The notes below the pieces were generated by a model, which worked only from the letters and a program-made list of their open reading frames with translations, ran no database searches and was not told the DNA's origin. Positions 1 through 8,341 of a stretch of 64,000 nucleotides of DNA are shown piece after piece. Source of the DNA: Pectobacterium atrosepticum (GTDB taxonomy: Bacteria; Pseudomonadota; Gammaproteobacteria; Enterobacterales; Enterobacteriaceae); NCBI GenBank assembly GCA_019056595.1, contig CP036163.1:3844001-3908000 (forward strand). Direction: 5' to 3'. The position numbers and the translations under genes are program-made. The stretch's first letter is position 1. Each line of letters begins with the position of its first letter.

Positions 1-1
1 C

Positions 2-265
2 GAGCTGAAGAACGCTGGCTTGAATGTCGAAGGAGACATTACTTCAGAAAAAAGCGTTAGTGCTGCCGATGATGTCAGTGCTGGTAAGTTGGTTGTCGCT
101 GACCAATTTTTGTACCAAAAGACCGTTGTTGTTTCCGGCGATTCCTGTGATGCGGTGACGCTGGGACTGGCATCTATCAGCGATACAACTGGCCTGATAG
201 GCCATGATAGTACTGGCGCGATACTTACTTGGCAAACTGATTATTCACACATTACAACTGACTGA
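2..265 (+). CDS. pilV: PilV, type IV pilus tip protein, 3' end (5' end outside window)
   Basis: The reading frame is open from the window edge (codons from position 2) to TGA at 263-265, so this is the last 87 residues of a longer protein. PilV is the minor pilin/adhesin at the tip of thin type IV pili used in conjugation; its C-terminus contacts the recipient surface. The call rests on the gene next door being rci and on a shufflon-type recombination site (229-247) inside the frame. In the present orientation the protein ends only eight or nine residues after the site (TDYSHITTD), with no cysteine-rich tip domain. The alternative tail lies inverted just downstream. The fragment alone would not be recognisable without this context. 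Confidence 0.7.
   Translation, partial: ELKNAGLNVEGDITSEKSVSAADDVSAGKLVVADQFLYQKTVVVSGDSCDAVTLGLASISDTTGLIGHDSTGAILTWQTDYSHITTD
229..247 (+). other. Left shufflon recombination site (degenerate)
   Basis: TTGGCAAACTGATTATTCA shares the first seven bases TTGGCAA, and some later positions, with the inverted site at 481-499. TGG CAA is read as Trp-Gln in the pilV frame, and the same codons sit in the same phase in the inverted cassette, so inversion keeps the frame. Beyond the seven bases it fits the Rci sfx consensus poorly, so it may be weak or decayed. Confidence 0.45.
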
Positions 266-499
266 AAACAGTTATTGTCGCCATTAGAGTTCGTCACCCA
301 TTGTGTTGTATTTAAAGGATAGGAGCTATCTGGAGAGTTCTTCCCCTGACCATACCAACCTAATATCCATCCTCCGGCACCGACTGTTTTTCCCGTTGGA
401 CAAGTGGCAACTGACCTGGTAGTCGAAGAACAAGTTGTGTTTCCGACCACGATTGTTTTGTCCGTTATTTTTATGCCAGTCCACGCACCGGATTGCCAA
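241..499 (-). CDS. Silent inverted PilV C-terminal cassette
   Basis: The minus strand encodes about 85 residues from the recombination site (Trp-Gln-Ser-Gly) to TAA at 241-243. It has four cysteines ([23 protein letters not shown]) and a glycine-rich core, as expected of an alternative PilV tip domain. It has no ribosome binding site of its own and would be expressed only after Rci inverts 229-499 and fuses it to the pilV constant region. The forward strand of the segment encodes only a short dead-end tail, so this looks like a one-cassette ON/OFF switch rather than a multi-segment shufflon. Orientation and cysteine content are seen directly; function is inferred. Confidence 0.6.
481..499 (-). 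other. Right shufflon recombination site (sfx-like)
   Basis: Read on the minus strand this is TTGGCAATCCGGTGCGTGG, which agrees with the R64 sfx pattern (GTGCCAATCCGGTnnnTGG) at all but two fixed positions. It encodes WQSGAW at the start of the silent tail, the usual reading of an sfx site. Confidence 0.65.
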
Positions 500-553
500 T
501 TAGGCAAACTGCGGTATTGTCTTTCCCTTTAAATTTAGGGACGGACATTTCTG

Positions 554-1681
554 ATGAAAAAACGTATAAAAAAGATACTGCTAAGTAAGGCGCTGGATAA
601 GTATTTTTCTGCCGTGTCGCGGCATAAAAGAGGTCAGTTACAGGAGTTTTATCGAATAAATGTTATCAAAAGGTCATCGCTTGCTGACAGGTACATGGAT
701 GAGGTCTCATCAGTCGATATTGCTAGCTACAGGGATGATAGGCTGGCCCAGATTAATCCTCGAACAAAAAAAGCTATCAGCGGCAATACCGTTCGTCTTG
801 AAATGGCGTTGCTCTCGGCATTGTATAATTTGGCTAAAGTTGAATGGGGAACATGTACAACTAATCCCGTTGAGAATGTAAGAAAACCAACGGTTTCTTC
901 GGGGAGGACGCGCAGGTTAGCTTCTCAGGAAGAACGGAAAATAATGCGTTATTTTAAAGGTAAAAACCCTGAATTATTGGCAATATTTCGTTTGGCTGTT
1001 GAGACTGCAATGAGGCAGGGCGAGATATTGTCATTACGTTGGGAGCATATAGACCTTCGACTCGGTATTGCTCACCTGCCATTAACGAAAAACGGCTCTG
1101 CACGTGATGTACCATTGTCTTCGAAAGCACGCGAGGTACTGAAAGATATTAGTGAGCTTGTTCGGCACGAATGCGGGAGTGTTTTTTCCTATACTTCAAG
1201 CGGTTTTAAAAGCGCGTGGCGTATTGCATTGCAGTCCATGTCTATTGAAAATCTCCATTTTCACGATCTTAGGCATGAAGCTATCAGTCGCTTGTTCGAG
1301 TTGGACACGTTGAACGTTATGGAAATCGCAGCAATATCAGGGCATAAATCCATGAATATGCTAAAATGGTATACTCATCTCAGGGCGACTCATCTTGTCG
1401 GTAAACTCGATGCACGTAAGAAACAGGCACAGAAACTAATTTCGATTTTCATACCGTACCCAGCGGATATCGAAGTTCATGATAGTGGGAGGGTAACAAT
1501 GACATTTTCTGATTTTGATGATTTGGCGGTAACCGCCCCAACATATGATGATGCGTTAAGAGTAGCATCTGTTGAATTACTCAGATTTCAAGCGATAGCT
1601 GCAAAGAATGGCGAAAGGCTCCCTCCTCCTGGTCATATATCTGTCAATATGAGTGAACGCATACTGATCAACCCACTCTAA
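554..1681 (+). CDS. rci: Rci shufflon-specific tyrosine recombinase
   Basis: A 375-residue site-specific tyrosine recombinase that inverts DNA between sfx sites in pilV and so selects the pilus tip. Catalytic residues are visible in order: Arg in TAMRQGEIL (about residue 157), Lys in LTKNGSARD, His and Arg in FHDLRHEA (about 237-240), His in ISGHKS and the Tyr nucleophile in LKWYTHL (about 275). A basic C-terminal extension of about 90 residues after the Tyr matches the Rci layout; R64 Rci is of similar length. ATG at 554 lies 54 bp beyond the right recombination site. A hairpin terminator follows the stop. No gene lies between pilV and rci, the standard shufflon arrangement. Confidence 0.88.
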   Translation: MKKRIKKILLSKALDKYFSAVSRHKRGQLQEFYRINVIKRSSLADRYMDEVSSVDIASYRDDRLAQINPRTKKAISGNTVRLEMALLSALYNLAKVEWGTCTTNPVENVRKPTVSSGRTRRLASQEERKIMRYFKGKNPELLAIFRLAVETAMRQGEILSLRWEHIDLRLGIAHLPLTKNGSARDVPLSSKAREVLKDISELVRHECGSVFSYTSSGFKSAWRIALQSMSIENLHFHDLRHEAISRLFELDTLNVMEIAAISGHKSMNMLKWYTHLRATHLVGKLDARKKQAQKLISIFIPYPADIEVHDSGRVTMTFSDFDDLAVTAPTYDDALRVASVELLRFQAIAAKNGERLPPPGHISVNMSERILINPL

Positions 1682-1690
1682 ATCTGAAGA

Positions 1691-1721
1691 GGCGATATTG
1701 AGTTAAATATCGCCATTTCTT
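1691..1721 (+). terminator. Terminator after rci
   Basis: A nine-base stem, GGCGATATT (1691-1699) with AATATCGCC (1706-1714), is followed by ATTTCTTT. It starts nine bases after the rci stop. Confidence 0.7.
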
Positions 1722-1729
1722 TAAGCAGT

Positions 1730-2221
1730 TTGCATGCTTTGGGTACTTATTCCCCCATGTGGCCACTTATGATTTTTGTATTTTTGTTTGTCGTATTTAT
1801 TGTTCTGTACTGCCCCATTTACTTTTTTATATGTCTGCTTGTGCCATTCAAAGGATTTTCTGTCTCATATATGAAGCATAGGAGAAGACGGTATGCAGTG
1901 GTTCATGTTTCATTGTTTTCTAGAATTGGGCACCTCAACAAAAATCAGTTGAAAAAATTTAATACTGCATTCGTCTCTACATTAGACGCGGCTCTTCAAA
2001 ACAAAAGAGAATCAGTCATTTTTCGCTCTCATTTGATGAGAACCTCTCAGGTGCAGTTAGCTGAGAATGTCTTATCTAAGTGTGGTCGCCGTTACCGAGT
2101 ATCGACTGTGGCGTTATCAAGAGTGGAGCGGGTAGGGATTATATGCCAGACATTTTTACAAGAATGGCGACTGGTAACGATCCCTCATAGAGGGGTAATG
2201 ATTGTAGTTATGGCGCGATAA
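1730..2221 (+). CDS. Hypothetical membrane-anchored protein
   Basis: 163 residues from TTG 1730, or 154 from ATG 1757; neither start has a clear ribosome binding site, so the start is uncertain. The N-terminal third is very hydrophobic (FVFLFVVFIVLYCPIYFF, probably one hairpin or two membrane spans), followed by a basic stretch (MKHRRRRYAV) and a cytoplasmic domain of about 110 residues with the core SRIGHLNKNQLKKFNTAF. I do not recognise the family. It lies directly behind the rci terminator and in front of a regulator gene, in the accessory part of the pil end of the ICE. Confidence 0.5.
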   Translation: MHALGTYSPMWPLMIFVFLFVVFIVLYCPIYFFICLLVPFKGFSVSYMKHRRRRYAVVHVSLFSRIGHLNKNQLKKFNTAFVSTLDAALQNKRESVIFRSHLMRTSQVQLAENVLSKCGRRYRVSTVALSRVERVGIICQTFLQEWRLVTIPHRGVMIVVMAR

Positions 2222-2408
2222 CTTTTAGTTGGGATGGTTAATTTACCGTGGATTGAATAAGTACATTACTTTAATGTGATCGATACATTAGATCGAACCG
2301 ATCGATTTATTTTGTTGTACACGATTAATTATGTTGTTTAATCTCGTTTGTACATTAAAGCGAATTACTCAATTACATTGAAATGATTTTTACGTGGAGT
2401 CGTAGTGA
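2222..2408 (+). promoter_or_regulatory. AT-rich regulatory region with inverted repeats
   Basis: This gap ahead of the 2409 gene holds two GTACATTA copies (near 2261 and 2351), the second set as part of an inverted match to the first (TTTAATG / CATTAAA), and a cluster of GATCGAT/ATCGAT near-palindromes at about 2279-2307. This is the kind of spacing seen at autoregulated promoters. No promoter hexamers are called with confidence. Confidence 0.35.
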
Positions 2409-3209
2409 ATGAATCCTACATATACTGCGTTAATTGCACTGTTGCGTTCAGGTGAGAAGGCATTCCCTGAAGATGATGGTAAATATGATGGTAGTAATAG
2501 CCAGTTTTCGGTAAGAATCAAGCCTGAAAGCAGAGCGTTTCTTGATATGCATGCTGAACGTATGGGGGTCTCTAAGTCAACACTCTACGGCATTATTCTC
2601 GAGGGGGTGCTTTCTGAAGCCCGAACATCAACGGCTGATAAAATGATGGGAGTTTATGAGCGTTTTTGTTTGTTAATGGATGCATTCGGGTTAAGTGCTC
2701 TGCAGCAAGCTCAACTATTAGCACCATTTGGTATTAGCCAGGGGGCATTATCCAGTGCTGAGCGAACACTGGATTTGTTGAATCCCCAGGTGCTACATCA
2801 GTTGGCTTTATGGTTTGAAATCGATGTGCAATGGCTGCTTTGTGAAAAAAACTATCCGATGTCGAATAACTACTTTTTTGACAATGACTTTTTGAATCAT
2901 GATGTTTTGAGTGATGACATTGAGGTGGCCTATTTTCGTGCGGTGGGTAACTATGAAGTAACTTTAGCTTTTACAAAAGAATGGAAAGATATTCAGGGCA
3001 TCATTAGGATCCCAATCATTAAGGTTTATCGTGTCTTGAAAGAATGGGAGGTTGATTGTCGGCCCGGAGAAAAAACAAAAAGTACTAGGTATCTAACTTA
3101 TTCGCAGAGACAAGTGGAATCCTTGACTTTTGGTTCCGTATTTCCAGTTATGATTGTTGATAAATATCAAGTTGAATATCAAAAGCATCAAGATTGGCGA
3201 GTGGGTTAG
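2409..3209 (+). CDS. Putative DNA-binding regulator
   Basis: 266 residues. Residues about 35-75 (FSVRIKPESRAFLDMHAERMGVSKSTLYGIILEGV) look like a ribbon-helix-helix or short helical DNA-binding segment; residues about 95-140 (LSALQQAQLLAPFGISQGALSSAERTLDLLNPQVLHQLALWF) resemble a Cro/CI-type helix-turn-helix. The C-terminal half is acidic and unassigned. ATG 2409 has GGAG 12 bases upstream. The repeats in front of it would suit autoregulation. The family is not recognised with certainty; 'DNA-binding' is an inference from the helix pattern. Confidence 0.5.
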   Translation: MNPTYTALIALLRSGEKAFPEDDGKYDGSNSQFSVRIKPESRAFLDMHAERMGVSKSTLYGIILEGVLSEARTSTADKMMGVYERFCLLMDAFGLSALQQAQLLAPFGISQGALSSAERTLDLLNPQVLHQLALWFEIDVQWLLCEKNYPMSNNYFFDNDFLNHDVLSDDIEVAYFRAVGNYEVTLAFTKEWKDIQGIIRIPIIKVYRVLKEWEVDCRPGEKTKSTRYLTYSQRQVESLTFGSVFPVMIVDKYQVEYQKHQDWRVG

Positions 3210-3236
3210 TTTATAAAATATTTTAATAATTAATGA

Positions 3237-3302
3237 TGTGCCAGCATCAGGGAACCTTTTGTTAAAAAATAATAAGTGAATGTTGTGCCAGCGCCAGGGA
3301 AT
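3237..3302 (+). repeat. Tandem 19-bp direct repeats upstream of the traF-like gene
   Basis: TGTGCCAGCATCAGGGAAC (3237-3255) and TGTGCCAGCGCCAGGGAAT (3284-3302) match at 16 of 19 positions and start 47 bp apart. They end about 50 bp before the start of the TraF-family gene and could bind an activator or repressor. Confidence 0.5.
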
Positions 3303-3353
3303 ATTAAAAAACATAATCATAAATACTTTTATTTAATATATAGGAAATAACGA

Positions 3354-4556
3354 ATGAAACCTTCATTAATCACACGCAGTTTTATTATTGCGGGGATCAG
3401 TGCAGTTGCTGCTTCAGCTAACGCTGCAGGAACATGGACTGAAGCTCGTAACGACGCGATGGGTGGAACGGGAGTTGCGTCTTCACACTACAGTGCAGCG
3501 GCGTTGGTTAACCCTGCATTGCTGACAAAATTCGATAAATCTGATGATTTCAGCCTGATTTTACCTGCCGTGGGTGCTCAGGTCTCCGATCCGGATAATC
3601 TGCAGGATGGTGTCGATCGTATCGACAACGACTGGAAATCGTTTGAACGTGCTGTCAACGCAGGGGGGGATACCAGCCTGTCGGCTGCCAAATTACGCGC
3701 ATCACTGCAAGACTTGTCTGGTAGTCATGCGAAAGCGCATGCCGGCGCGTCAACGGTCGCGGCAGTTCCTAACAGCGTTCTGCCATTTGCAGTTGTTGCA
3801 AAGGGATGGGGAACAGCTACAGTCAAGACCAATGTGACAGATAGCGACCTCCAATGGCTTGATGGGGTGTCAAACGGTACAGCCAACGGCTCTGACCTGA
3901 GTTCATTAACGTCATCTGCTAATGGCCGTGCAGCTGTCGTTGCAGACGTAGGCGTTGCGATGGCACGTGAATTCAACGTCGGTGGGTTCGCATTCTCAGC
4001 AGGCATTACACCGAAAGTGCAGCGCGTCTATACATTCAATTACAACGTTGCGATCAATAACTACGACAGTTCGGATTTCCGTAGTAGCGATTATCGTAAC
4101 GATAAAACGGGCGCCAACGTAGATGTGGGTTTTGCAACCAACCTGAGTGATAACTGGATTGTTGGTCTTGTCGGTCAGAACCTGGTTGCTCGCAGTATCG
4201 AGACGAAAGAAGTCAACGGCGTCAAAGATACGTTCAAAATTAAGCCTCAGGCAACGCTGGGAACCGCATACAGCAACGGTTTCTTTACTACAGCTCTCGA
4301 TGTCGATCTGACTCCTGCTAGCCGTTTTAACTCCGACAAAGATAGCCAATTCGTTAGTGTAGGTGGCGAGTTGAATGCCTGGAAATGGGCGCAACTGCGG
4401 GCAGGCTATCGTACTGATATTCATGACAGCGATAACTCTTATTTCACTGCTGGCATTGGCTTGTCCCCGTTTGATGTTGTGCATCTTGATATCACCGGCA
4501 TGGCAGGAACAGACAGAACGTATGGTGCAGTCGCGCAACTGACGTTTACATTCTGA
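3354..4556 (+). CDS. TraF-family conjugal transfer outer-membrane protein
   Basis: 400 residues with a clear signal peptide (cleavage after ASANA, about residue 24). The mature N-terminus ARNDAMGGTGVASSHYSAAALVNPALL is the hallmark of the TraF/FadL-like beta-barrel family annotated as 'conjugal transfer protein TraF'. The C-terminal half alternates short polar strands (AGYRTDIHDSDNSYFTAGIGLSPFDVVHLDITGMAGTDRTYGAVAQLTFTF) and ends in aromatic Phe, as outer-membrane barrels do. It is a single-gene unit: tandem repeats lie upstream and a perfect-palindrome terminator downstream. It is not the thioredoxin-like TraF of the F plasmid, despite the shared name. Its exact role in transfer is not known to me. 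Confidence 0.75.
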   Translation: MKPSLITRSFIIAGISAVAASANAAGTWTEARNDAMGGTGVASSHYSAAALVNPALLTKFDKSDDFSLILPAVGAQVSDPDNLQDGVDRIDNDWKSFERAVNAGGDTSLSAAKLRASLQDLSGSHAKAHAGASTVAAVPNSVLPFAVVAKGWGTATVKTNVTDSDLQWLDGVSNGTANGSDLSSLTSSANGRAAVVADVGVAMAREFNVGGFAFSAGITPKVQRVYTFNYNVAINNYDSSDFRSSDYRNDKTGANVDVGFATNLSDNWIVGLVGQNLVARSIETKEVNGVKDTFKIKPQATLGTAYSNGFFTTALDVDLTPASRFNSDKDSQFVSVGGELNAWKWAQLRAGYRTDIHDSDNSYFTAGIGLSPFDVVHLDITGMAGTDRTYGAVAQLTFTF

Positions 4557-4564
4557 TGCTGAAT

Positions 4565-4590
4565 AAGGGGCTATTTGCAAATAGCCCCTT
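4565..4590 (+). terminator. Perfect-palindrome terminator after the traF-like gene
   Basis: A 26-base perfect palindrome with 12-13 base arms (AAGGGGCTATTT / AAATAGCCCCTT) begins nine bases after the stop codon. No gene lies on the opposite strand here, so it mainly serves the TraF-family gene. Confidence 0.75.
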
Positions 4591-4622
4591 ATCTATCGAT
4601 AACAGATTGGGGAGAGTAATTG

Positions 4623-5072
4623 ATGAGCGACATCGCTGAAATGACAAAAGAACACGTTCTGGCTCGCATTATTATACTTAACAGTTTTCAACGAATGATT
4701 AGGCCTTCCAGTAAATTGGAACAAGGCCAATTCGTTGTGACCGGTCCTAATTTTCAGGGGGATGATATGCATGTCGGATATTGTGTCCAGGTGCGTAAGG
4801 GCGTTGGTCAATTTGGCTCTGACATAGTTTTTCTGCGCCATTCCAGTGGTTCTTTAGTTGCCCATGAGAATCAGTGTTACCGCGCTATGAATGCCGAACA
4901 AGAGGGGCTTGCACGCTCAGTATTTGAGGTTTTGCCAGAGGATGAGGAGTATGAACTCGGCTATAGCGATTGTGATAAAGTCCACGAAATCGGTTTTGTT
5001 ATAGAACATTCAAATTCTCTCGGCACACCTGATGTACCGTTTGTCGTTGCAATTAAAAAACACAATGATTGA
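4623..5072 (+). CDS. Hypothetical protein
   Basis: 149 residues from ATG 4623, which follows GGGGAGAG at 4609-4616; the TTG one codon earlier is less likely. It is acidic and probably cytoplasmic, with no membrane segment or signal peptide. A central beta-rich stretch (GQFVVTGPNF...YCVQVRKGVGQFGSDIVFLRHSSGSLVAHENQCY) looks like a small binding domain. I do not recognise the family. Confidence 0.55.
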   Translation: MSDIAEMTKEHVLARIIILNSFQRMIRPSSKLEQGQFVVTGPNFQGDDMHVGYCVQVRKGVGQFGSDIVFLRHSSGSLVAHENQCYRAMNAEQEGLARSVFEVLPEDEEYELGYSDCDKVHEIGFVIEHSNSLGTPDVPFVVAIKKHND

Positions 5073-5138
5073 ATGAACTCCATATGTATCTGTATGGGAA
5101 CAGCATTAAAAATCACAGAGAGTACAGGAACGAAGTGA

Positions 5139-5438
5139 ATGATAGGCATCATACTACTTAGTATTATTACTGCTGCTATTTATTTCTGGATCGAAAACGG
5201 TGGGGGTCGGCGTTTCCATATCAGATTAGGGAGATTTTTTGAGCAAAATGCATTTTATCTTGGCATGGTGATTATTGCATTTTATTTTGTTATATCTTTG
5301 TTTTTTAATCATTCCGAGAATGATTTTTATTTAATAAAAGGTTTGGATTCTATTGTTGAAATTCTTATTAACTGCTTGTTCTGGCTTGGTGTGCTGGCCA
5401 TTACTATCGGTTTTTTGATGCGAAAAAAACCCAATTAA
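5139..5438 (+). CDS. Small hypothetical membrane protein
   Basis: 99 residues with three hydrophobic segments (about 1-17, 40-57 and 75-93) and a short basic C-terminus (MRKKPN). ATG 5139 has AGGAA eight bases upstream. Family unknown. Its AT-richness and position suggest ICE accessory content. Confidence 0.5.
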   Translation: MIGIILLSIITAAIYFWIENGGGRRFHIRLGRFFEQNAFYLGMVIIAFYFVISLFFNHSENDFYLIKGLDSIVEILINCLFWLGVLAITIGFLMRKKPN

Positions 5439-5475
5439 AATTAGTTATCACTATAACTAGTGTTGAGTAATAAAA

Positions 5476-6168
5476 ATGAATAGCGAAGAAGATAAATACA
5501 TAGAGAAAATTCAAAAACTCCTCCATTTAGCAAAACGTAGTACGAATGAGCATGAAGCGGCTAATGCTATTAGCCAGGCTCAAAACCTAATGCATAAATT
5601 TGGCCTGAGCGAGTTGGACATCGATCTGAAGTCGATTAAGGAATTTCAGAGTGAGTATTGCCCGTCTGATGCGAACAAACTCCCTGAATACGTGGTCAGT
5701 TTGGCCAATATGCTGTGTTATGCATTTGGTGTGTATTGTTATTACACCTGGACGCGGAACCATCGACGTTCTGTTGCATTCTACGGTCCGACAGAACGAC
5801 CGCAGATTGCTGCATATGGGTTCGATGTATTGAGTGTCCAGTTAGTTAAAGCCCGTAGTGAGTTTATTGCCTCACAAAACAAACGCATCAAACGCAGTAC
5901 TAAAACCAATCGCGCAGATCAATTTTGTGCAGGTTGGGTAAGTGGCGCCTGGAATACTATCAGCCGGTTTGCTGTTGAACCAGAAGAGCGACAGCTAATG
6001 TCTCTGTATTACAAGCAAATTTCCGAGGGGTTTGGCAAATTGGAAAACCGGGAAGCGAAAAGTTGTCGTGGTGATGATGATGCATATCACGCCGGCTATC
6101 ACTCAGGTAAAGATGCTCGGCTGCACCAGGCAGTAAATGGGACATCAGTAGAGAAAATTGGAAGGTAA
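5476..6168 (+). CDS. DUF2786 domain protein
   Basis: 230 residues. The N-terminus (YIEKIQKLLHLAKRSTNEHEAANAISQAQNLMHKFGLSELDI) is the DUF2786 motif: IxKLLxLA, then an EA-rich helix and 'LMxKxGLS'. Such proteins occur in plasmids and phages; their function is not established. The rest has a Tyr/Trp-rich core and a C-terminal HAGYHSGKDARL motif common in this group (xxGxxxGxxAxL). No strong ribosome binding site precedes ATG 5476. Confidence 0.75.
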   Translation: MNSEEDKYIEKIQKLLHLAKRSTNEHEAANAISQAQNLMHKFGLSELDIDLKSIKEFQSEYCPSDANKLPEYVVSLANMLCYAFGVYCYYTWTRNHRRSVAFYGPTERPQIAAYGFDVLSVQLVKARSEFIASQNKRIKRSTKTNRADQFCAGWVSGAWNTISRFAVEPEERQLMSLYYKQISEGFGKLENREAKSCRGDDDAYHAGYHSGKDARLHQAVNGTSVEKIGR

Positions 6169-6265
6169 CTCAATAGTCTTAAATCTGGGTAAATTGGCAC
6201 TAAAAAGCTTCAGCTTCATGCGTTACAATTTGTCGATATTTTCAGTGTAGATAAGGATAGCCTGG

Positions 6266-6640
6266 ATGCTCAAAACACCTCTTGTGATCGGCTCGATTTT
6301 ACTGACTTCCCAATTTCCAGCCAACGCTGATGTAAACTGGCACGTCGGTGATTTTGTTCGTCAGACACAACGCTGGGATGAAGGCTCAAACCAATTTTTG
6401 TCTGGAGCCGCTGAAGGTGAAGGAGAGGGTTGCTGGCAAATTACCGCCACAACACCAGAACGTATCGCTCTGAAGCTGATCAGCGGGCATTTTAAGCCAT
6501 GGTGGTCTGATAAACCCATAGCGATAGGTGAGTCAGATGAGTGGTTTGATAGCGGAATATATAAAGAAGCCAATCCCAATATGCCCCCGTTGTCTGAGAT
6601 AAAAGCGACATTCTCAACGGTCGCCTCCTGCAAGCCTTAG
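6266..6640 (+). CDS. Hypothetical periplasmic protein
   Basis: 124 residues with a signal peptide (MLKTPLVIGSILLTSQFPANA, cleavage about residue 21). The mature part is acidic and holds two cysteines (GEGCWQI and ASCKP) that could form a disulphide. ATG 6266 follows AAGGAT. It lies 102 bp before the first T4SS gene block and is probably exported, but I do not recognise it. Confidence 0.5.
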   Translation: MLKTPLVIGSILLTSQFPANADVNWHVGDFVRQTQRWDEGSNQFLSGAAEGEGEGCWQITATTPERIALKLISGHFKPWWSDKPIAIGESDEWFDSGIYKEANPNMPPLSEIKATFSTVASCKP

Positions 6641-6742
6641 TTTAAATTTCCCAATCTCAATATTCAGTTGTTTGTCGTCTCTTGTGCCCGGTTTTTGCAA
6701 AGTAATGGTGAAAACCGTTAACCAAAGGCAAGGATTTGAGGC

Positions 6743-7618
6743 ATGACAACTGAGTCCTCCGTTACAGACACCGTACTTCCCCCTTTATCTGAAGCTCAAG
6801 AAGCCGATCCATTCGCTGAAGAGGTCGATGCACATTACGCAAAGACTTCCTCCGCTGATGTTGCTGCACGACGTATGGGGCTCTTCGAACGAGGGGAGTC
6901 TACCGATAAAGGTAACCAATCTTCGCGGCTGTCATGGCTCTTTAAAAGCCTGCTTGTTGTTTTATTTTTTGTTCCGTTAGCCGTTTCTGTCGTGCTGTTT
7001 CTAATCGTCCAACAGCAGAGTGTCCAGTTGGACTCGCTGGATGCCGCATTTCGGCATGGTCAGCTTCAGCAACTGCCGACAGAGATACAAGAATTGAAAA
7101 TTAAAGTTGGCGAGCTTCGAAGTGAATTTATCACTGTGCAGGAGTTCGATACGTTCCGCCAGTCTCAGCAGAGTCTGGCTCGCACACTGGATGAAAAGCT
7201 GAATCAGTACATTAAAAACGCGGAAGGGCAATCAGCTATACCTGAACGCCTGGTACTCCTTGAACAGCGAATTAATGGTCTCCAGGGAACAGCAGATGCG
7301 CATGATAAACGTATTTCCTCTTTAGCCTCTGACTGGCAAAACAGATTTGAAAAGTTAGCGCCTCAGAAGGCTACCCCTGCAAAAAAGTCTCAACGGGTGA
7401 CTAAACCCGTACCTGCCCCTTTTGCATTAACCAGTATTGAACATCGGGGAGGGCAGCAATATGCCGTCATTATCCCCCATTCAGCAGGTAATCGCTGGTC
7501 AGATCTACGAATGCTAACGCCTGGTGAGTCTGTTAATGGCTGGACGTTAGCCAGTATTGACGGAAATCAGGCGCGTTTTTTGGTTAATGGGAAATCTCAA
7601 ATTCTCACATTGCAGTAA
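6743..7618 (+). CDS. Inner-membrane coiled-coil protein heading the T4SS block
   Basis: 291 residues: a cytoplasmic N-terminus, one membrane span (about 66-88, SLLVVLFFVPLAVSVVLFLIV), a periplasmic coiled coil (about 90-190, heptad-like LQQLPTEIQELKIKVGEL) and a small C-terminal beta domain (GESVNGWTLASIDGNQARFLVNG) resembling the PilP/GspC homology-region fold. This layout suits a scaffold linking inner and outer membrane. The stop is nine bases before the next T4SS gene, so it is in the operon. The family is known from GI-type ICEs but I do not name it further. Confidence 0.6.
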   Translation: MTTESSVTDTVLPPLSEAQEADPFAEEVDAHYAKTSSADVAARRMGLFERGESTDKGNQSSRLSWLFKSLLVVLFFVPLAVSVVLFLIVQQQSVQLDSLDAAFRHGQLQQLPTEIQELKIKVGELRSEFITVQEFDTFRQSQQSLARTLDEKLNQYIKNAEGQSAIPERLVLLEQRINGLQGTADAHDKRISSLASDWQNRFEKLAPQKATPAKKSQRVTKPVPAPFALTSIEHRGGQQYAVIIPHSAGNRWSDLRMLTPGESVNGWTLASIDGNQARFLVNGKSQILTLQ

Positions 7619-7627
7619 GGAACCGTT

Positions 7628-8341
7628 ATGAGATTGAAAGCAATGGCGATGGTGCTTGCTTTGGCAGGAACGGCACACGCCTCAGTTAATACCAGTATTC
7701 ATGTTACACCTGAAGCGAACTCACAAACCCGAGCTGTTGATCAGGGATTATCCCGCCTTCAGTCAACGCAATGGGGTCTTACTGATGACGAGTGGGCGCG
7801 ATATCAGGACATGATTCGAGGGAAAACCGGTATTCAATCCCCCGGGTTGGATCCGTTAACCACGCTAGGTATTGAAGCTCGCAGTGATGCAGAACGGCGG
7901 CAGCTAGCAGAGAAGTGGGTTAAAGAAGAATACCAGCGAACTGAAAAGATCCTGAAGTTTCAACGTGAGGTTGACGCTGCTTGGGAACGTATTTATCCGA
8001 ATGCATTGCCCGTCAATATGGGTAACGCGGGTGGTATTGCGCATGATAATGGCGGCAGATTGGCACTATTTATGAAGGCTAACGATTGCGGAAATTGCAA
8101 TACGCGCCTTGCTGCTGTTCTTGCTGATAATCGCCCAGTTGATATCTACCTAGTTGATAGTGGCGGGGATGATAACAAACTGCGTGAATGGGCCAGAGAG
8201 CGCAATATCCCTGCCGAGCGGGTACGGAGCCGTCAGATCACATTGAACCATGATGGTGGTCGCTGGATTCGGTTTGGCAATGGCTTGATGCCAGTATTGT
8301 TGCAACAGGGAGAAGATGGATGGCGCGTTGCGGCATTCTGA
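7628..8341 (+). CDS. TIGR03759-type ICE protein, thioredoxin-like
   Basis: 237 residues with a signal peptide (cleavage after GTAHA). The N-terminal half has the conserved GLTDDEWARYQDMIRG helix typical of the PFL_4693/TIGR03759 family of integrating conjugative elements. The C-terminal half looks thioredoxin-like: ALFMKANDCGNCNTRL carries a CxxC pair, followed by alternating strands and helices. It probably acts in the periplasm in disulphide formation or as a T4SS scaffold. It overlaps the next gene by 22 bases. Family assignment is by motif recall, not a search. Confidence 0.75.
   Translation: MRLKAMAMVLALAGTAHASVNTSIHVTPEANSQTRAVDQGLSRLQSTQWGLTDDEWARYQDMIRGKTGIQSPGLDPLTTLGIEARSDAERRQLAEKWVKEEYQRTEKILKFQREVDAAWERIYPNALPVNMGNAGGIAHDNGGRLALFMKANDCGNCNTRLAAVLADNRPVDIYLVDSGGDDNKLREWARERNIPAERVRSRQITLNHDGGRWIRFGNGLMPVLLQQGEDGWRVAAF

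Noticed and set aside
3996-4580. 194-codon open frame on the minus strand
   Set aside because: It lies fully inside the TraF-family gene, has no ribosome binding site and no recognisable domain; a codon-usage shadow.
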